A stretch of 64,000 nucleotides of DNA from NCBI GenBank assembly GCA_036375715.1, contig DASVBS010000064.1, positions 1 through 64,000 of the forward strand, written 5' to 3'. This DNA is from Longimicrobiaceae bacterium (GTDB lineage: Bacteria; Gemmatimonadota; Gemmatimonadetes; Longimicrobiales; Longimicrobiaceae). Below are positions 60,768 through 64,000 of the stretch, one piece after another. How positions within the stretch are numbered: position 1 is the stretch's first letter; every line of letters starts with the position of its first letter. The notes under the pieces are model-generated. The model saw only the letters and a list, made by a program, of their open reading frames with translations. It made no database searches and was not told where the DNA came from. The position numbers and the translations under genes were made by a program.

Positions 60768-60770
60768 TCG

Positions 60771-62012
60771 ATGAACCTGCTGGAGGCCGTCGGAACGGCG
60801 CTGACGATGATTCGCGCGCACAAGCTGCGCGCCTTCTTCACCGTACTGGGCACGATGATGGGCGTCACCTTCCTCATTGCGGTGGTGACGCTCATCACCG
60901 GCATGGACGCCTACATGAAGGAGGACTTCGCCGGGAAGGTCTACGGCTTCAACAGCGTCATGCTGCGGCAACGCCCCTCCGTCGTCATGAACGTCGACGA
61001 GGAGACCTGGCGCGCCTGGCAGCGGCGGCCTCGGCTGACCTTCGACGACGCGGAGTGGCTGGAAGAACGGATCCAGACCCCGGGAATTCTCTCCGTGAGC
61101 TCGGAGGGAGGCGGGCAGATCGAGGGCCCGGATGGAAGGCTGCTCGAGAACGTGCGGATCGTCGGCGTGTCCGCCAGCTACTTCCGCGCGCGGGACATGG
61201 ACGTCGAGCTGGGACGCGTCTTCTCCGAGAACGAAGCGGATCGCGGGGTCCCGCTGGTGGTGATCGGACAGGACGTCGCGGACAAGCTCTTCGAGGGTCT
61301 GAACCCTCTTGACCGAACCATCCGGATCTACGGCTTCCCCTATCGAATCATCGGGGTGCTGGAGAAACAGGGCTCCCTCTTCGGGTTCTCGCTCGACAAC
61401 GTGGTGATGGCGCCGGCCAAGTCCCGCGTGAACGGCTACCTGAACGGAGTAAACGAGGTCGACGAGATCAGCCTGAAGGTGCCCGAGGCCCGCCTGGTGG
61501 CGCCCGCCACCGCCGAGTTGGAAGGGCTGATGCGCCAGCGCCACCGGCTTCGTCCCGGCGAGCCGAACACCTTCGAGGTGGAGACCGCCGAACAGAGCCT
61601 CGCCTTCTGGACCCGAATCTCGCAGTACATGATGATCGCCCTCCCGGGACTGGTAGGGATTTCGTTGGTGGTGGGGGCGGTGGTGATCATGAACATCATG
61701 CTGGTCGTGGTCACCGAGCGGACGAGGGAGATCGGCCTGCGCAAGTCTCTGGGAGCGCGGCGTCGCGACATCCTCGCCCAGTTCATGGTCGAAGCGGGGA
61801 CCCTCTCCGGGATGGGCGGAGCGATCGGTATCGGCATCGGCATCGGGCTCGCGGCGCTGGTCGAGATGATGTCACCCGTGCCCGCGCGCGTCTCGCCCCT
61901 CTCCATCGTGCTGGGAATCCTGCTGGGCGTAGGGGTCGGTCTGGTCGCCGGCGTCTACCCCGCCTACCGCGCGTCGCGTCTGGATCCGATCGTGGCGCTC
62001 AGGCATGAGTGA
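60771..62012 (+). CDS. MacB/FtsX-type ABC permease 1
   Basis: A 413-residue permease with one N-terminal membrane helix ('LRAFFTVLGTMMGVTFLIAV' near 18), a MacB periplasmic domain (about 45-280) and three C-terminal helices. 'VTERTREIGLRKSLGARRRD' near 316 is the FtsX-permease cytosolic motif. It starts 3 nt after the ATPase. A paralogous permease follows; element F lies between them. Confidence 0.94.
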   Translation: MNLLEAVGTALTMIRAHKLRAFFTVLGTMMGVTFLIAVVTLITGMDAYMKEDFAGKVYGFNSVMLRQRPSVVMNVDEETWRAWQRRPRLTFDDAEWLEERIQTPGILSVSSEGGGQIEGPDGRLLENVRIVGVSASYFRARDMDVELGRVFSENEADRGVPLVVIGQDVADKLFEGLNPLDRTIRIYGFPYRIIGVLEKQGSLFGFSLDNVVMAPAKSRVNGYLNGVNEVDEISLKVPEARLVAPATAELEGLMRQRHRLRPGEPNTFEVETAEQSLAFWTRISQYMMIALPGLVGISLVVGAVVIMNIMLVVVTERTREIGLRKSLGARRRDILAQFMVEAGTLSGMGGAIGIGIGIGLAALVEMMSPVPARVSPLSIVLGILLGVGVGLVAGVYPAYRASRLDPIVALRHE

Positions 62013-62040
62013 GACGGCGGGGGAGGATGAGCAGCCTGAC

Positions 62041-62136
62041 GGATAACTGATAACGGATAACGGACAACGGATAACCGATAACTGACAACCGCCAGCTGAT
62101 AGCACCAGCCGGGCCGATAGCCGACAGCCAATAGCC
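62041..62136 (+). repeat. Heptad direct-array element F (GGATAAC, GATAGCC)
   Basis: Tandem 7-base units run from 62041: GGATAAC, TGATAAC, GGATAAC, GGACAAC, GGATAAC, CGATAAC, TGACAAC, CGCCAGC, TGATAGC, ACCAGCC, then GATAGCC, GACAGCC, AATAGCC (62116-62136). Positions differ mainly by T/C and A/G transitions (consensus nGAYARC). Unlike elements A-E no inverted arm is present. It starts 28 bp after the first permease stop and ends 10 bp before the ATG of the second. Confidence 0.85.
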
Positions 62137-62146
62137 ATCTACCAAC

Positions 62147-63385
62147 ATGAACTTCGAAGCCGTCCGGGAAGGAGTGGGAATCGCCCTCGACGCCTTGCGA
62201 TCCAACAAGGTGCGGGCGTTCCTCACCATTCTCGGGATCGTGATCGGCGTTGCGACGGTGATGGCTATGGCGGCCGTGGTGACCGGTCTTCGCTCGGGGA
62301 TCATGAGCGAGATCGAGGCGCTGGGGCCGAACAACTTCATCGTCGACCGCTACGACGGCACGGTGATCCAGGTGAACGACGGCTCCCAGCCGCCACCCTG
62401 GCAGGGAAAGCCGCCGATCACCCTCGAGGAGCAGCGCTTGATCGCCGCCCTCCCGTCGGTCCAGACGGTGGCGGCGGCGGTGAGCGCCTCCGCCGATCTG
62501 CGCTGGCGAACAGAAAACGTCCCCGGGGTGAACATTCGTGGACAGAGCAGCGAGTGGCCCGATTACACCCAGGGGGAGTTCATCGCCGGGCGCAACTTCA
62601 CCCCCACCGAGGAGGATCGGGCCAGCTCGGTCGTGGTGCTCACCGAAGACCTCGCGGAATCACTCTTTGAGGGAATCAATCCGATCGGCCAGGACGTGCG
62701 GCTGAGCGGCGAGCTGTTCCGCGTCGTCGGAGTCTACCGGCCGCGCCCCAACATCTTCTCCGGCAACGCCGAGGTCTGGGCTGTCGTACCGCCCACGGTC
62801 GCGGTCAAACGGCTCAATGCGAACGACGAGTGGCTCAGCTTGCTGGTGGTGCCGAAGGCCGGGTACACCCAGGAGCAGGCGATGGACGAGGTGACCGTCG
62901 CTCTGCGAACCGCGCGCGGCCTCCGGCCGGCGGACGAGAACAACTTCGCTCTGATCCGCCAGGAAGCGATCAGCAACATGGTGGGCCGCTTCACCGGGAT
63001 CTTCGCCCTGGTGATGCTCGTCCTCTCCTCTATCGGATTGATGGTGGGAGGGGTGGGGGTGGTGGCCATCATGATGATCTCCGTGACCGAGCGGACACGG
63101 GAGATCGGCGTGCGCAAGGCGCTGGGCGCGACCCGAACGGAGATCCTCTGGCAGTTCCTGGTGGAGGCGATGACGGTGACCGTGATCGGCGGTCTTATCG
63201 GGATGATGATCGGCGGCGGTGGCGCGTTGCTGCTGTCGGCGCTGACCCCGCTCCCCGCCTCGGTGCCGCTCTGGTCCATCGCCGCGGCGCTCGCGGTGTC
63301 GGCAGTGACGGGCATCGGCTTCGGGCTTTACCCGGCGAACAAGGCAGCACGGCTCGACCCGGTGGACGCCCTCCGCTACGAGTAA
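62147..63385 (+). CDS. MacB/FtsX-type ABC permease 2
   Basis: A 412-residue paralogue of the preceding permease: N-terminal helix 'VRAFLTILGIVIGVATVMAM' near 23, MacB periplasmic domain about 50-275, three C-terminal helices with 'VTERTREIGVRKALGATRTE' near 315. Two different permeases with one ATPase suggest a heterodimeric transporter. The gene is separated from its partner by repeat element F rather than the short gaps seen elsewhere in the operon. Confidence 0.94.
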   Translation: MNFEAVREGVGIALDALRSNKVRAFLTILGIVIGVATVMAMAAVVTGLRSGIMSEIEALGPNNFIVDRYDGTVIQVNDGSQPPPWQGKPPITLEEQRLIAALPSVQTVAAAVSASADLRWRTENVPGVNIRGQSSEWPDYTQGEFIAGRNFTPTEEDRASSVVVLTEDLAESLFEGINPIGQDVRLSGELFRVVGVYRPRPNIFSGNAEVWAVVPPTVAVKRLNANDEWLSLLVVPKAGYTQEQAMDEVTVALRTARGLRPADENNFALIRQEAISNMVGRFTGIFALVMLVLSSIGLMVGGVGVVAIMMISVTERTREIGVRKALGATRTEILWQFLVEAMTVTVIGGLIGMMIGGGGALLLSALTPLPASVPLWSIAAALAVSAVTGIGFGLYPANKAARLDPVDALRYE

Positions 63386-63408
63386 GGTCTGCCCGCAGGG
63401 TGCGCGAG

Positions 63409-63448
63409 CGCGAGACCTCGTTTATCTTCGCGGTCTCGCGTTCTTTTG
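63409..63448 (+). terminator. Rho-independent terminator of the exporter operon
   Basis: Perfect 9-bp stem CGCGAGACC (63409-63417) / GGTCTCGCG (63432-63440) with a 14-nt loop, followed by TTCTTTT (63441-63447). It lies 24 bp after the second permease gene and 22 bp before bshB1. Confidence 0.82.
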
Positions 63449-63469
63449 TGTACCCGGAGCAGAGCCCAG

Positions 63470-64000
63470 ATGACGGAAACCACCGGTGAGCCGCTGGCGC
63501 CTGAAGTAGACTTGCTGGCGATCGCCGCCCATCGCGACGACATAGAGTTGCTGTGCGGAGGCACGCTCGCGCGCGCCGCCGCCCAGGGATACCGAACCGG
63601 CATTCTCGATCTCACCCGCGGAGAGATGGGGACGGCTGGTGACGCCGACCTTCGCGGCCAGGAGGCAGAGGCTGCCGCGCGGGTGCTGGGCCTGACGGCT
63701 CGCCGCAACGCGGGCTTCCCCGACGCCGCGCTGGAGAACACCCCCGAGACCCGGCTTCACGTGGCGCGCTTCATCCGCAGCTTTCGGCCGCGCGTGGTGA
63801 TCATCCCGTTCATGAACGGGCGTCATCCCGACCACCGCGTTGCCTCCCAGCTCGCGTACGACGCCTGTTTTCTCGCCGGGCTGGGGAAGCTGCCTGTCCC
63901 CGAGCCGGTTCACCGCCCCACCAAAATCCTGTACACGCTCACCTACCGCGAGGAGGCGATCAAACCCACGTTCGTCGTGGACATCAGCGACCACATCGAG
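63470..64000 (+). CDS. bshB1: BshB1-like N-acetylglucosaminyl-malate deacetylase (C-terminus cut by window edge)
   Basis: PIG-L/LmbE-family zinc deacetylase; the family makes bacillithiol from GlcNAc-malate. The 177 visible residues include the N-terminal metal motif 'LLAIAAHRDDIELLCGGTLA' (usual AHPDD; here Pro is Arg), 'LDLTRGEMGTAGDADLRGQE' near 48 and 'IIPFMNGRHPDHRVASQLAY' near 110, typical of BshB1. About 55-60 residues are missing beyond the right edge. No other bsh gene is in the window. Confidence 0.9.
   Translation, partial: MTETTGEPLAPEVDLLAIAAHRDDIELLCGGTLARAAAQGYRTGILDLTRGEMGTAGDADLRGQEAEAAARVLGLTARRNAGFPDAALENTPETRLHVARFIRSFRPRVVIIPFMNGRHPDHRVASQLAYDACFLAGLGKLPVPEPVHRPTKILYTLTYREEAIKPTFVVDISDHIE

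Noticed and set aside
62034-62145. Insertion sequence remnant between the permease genes
   Set aside because: No transposase fragment and no terminal inverted repeats; the sequence is a heptad array.
1-64000. Prophage, integrase or plasmid genes
   Set aside because: None seen; all recognised genes are chromosomal housekeeping, envelope or transport genes.

Overview
The window is one continuous stretch of a high-GC Gram-negative bacterial chromosome with dense, mostly housekeeping content. Evidence for a diderm cell: a TolC-type channel with a periplasmic adaptor, a predicted outer-membrane barrel, several lipoproteins and site-2 protease RseP. Frequent GTG/TTG starts, a short RpoD, a cysteine desulfurase of the ~380-residue type and a BshB1-like bacillithiol deacetylase fit Gemmatimonadota, perhaps the Longimicrobiales. 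That placement is an inference from content, not a search result.

Layout. 1-12.9 kb (minus): alanine dehydrogenase, then the translation and RNA operon read right to left as rimP-nusA-L7Ae-infB-DUF503-rbfA-truB-ribF-rpsO-pnp, preceded by pgeF and a phasin-like gene. 13-16.4 kb: murA, divergent from a P-II-like / YtxH / phospholipase C-like group. 16.4-21.8 kb (minus): lipoprotein-serS-histidine kinase-pcrA. 22-25.9 kb (plus): roadblock protein, response regulator, mannose-1-phosphate guanylyltransferase, a left-handed-helix nucleotidyltransferase-like protein and a WalJ-like hydrolase. 26-37.1 kb (minus): dksA-like, then rplM-rpsI-rpsB-tsf-pyrH-frr-uppS-cdsA-dxr-rseP, rpoD and lepB. 37.3-42.9 kb (minus): aldehyde dehydrogenase, NtrC-type regulator, a small anchored protein, cysteine desulfurase, lspA-like. 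43.3-47.8 kb (plus): an envelope operon (CsgG/TPR lipoprotein, barrel, Ig-like/VWA lipoprotein). 47.8-54.8 kb (minus): comM, a two-domain cupredoxin-like lipoprotein and a 1414-residue NtrY-like kinase. 54.8-63.4 kb (plus): creatininase-like protein, two envelope proteins and a TolC-MacA-MacB-type exporter with two permease genes. The window ends in bshB1.

The most unusual feature is a family of six intergenic heptad/octad tandem-repeat elements (about 1.05, 12.9, 33.7, 35.0, 38.9 and 62.0 kb). In five, a block of 3-4 seven- or eight-base repeats is followed, after a 35-135 bp centre, by the same repeats as reverse complement. The repeat word differs between loci (GAATTAC, GGATAAC, GAAGCTA, GGTGACAA), while two centres share an 11-base core. 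Four of these five lie within a few bases of the stop codon of the preceding gene.

Other points of note: MurA has Asp where fosfomycin-sensitive enzymes have Cys; there are promoter-plus-terminator leaders before rimP and rplM; rpsI has a roughly 70-residue Ala/Pro extension; the creatininase-like protein lacks the usual metal ligands; and a kinase and the creatininase-like gene have interlocking divergent start codons.
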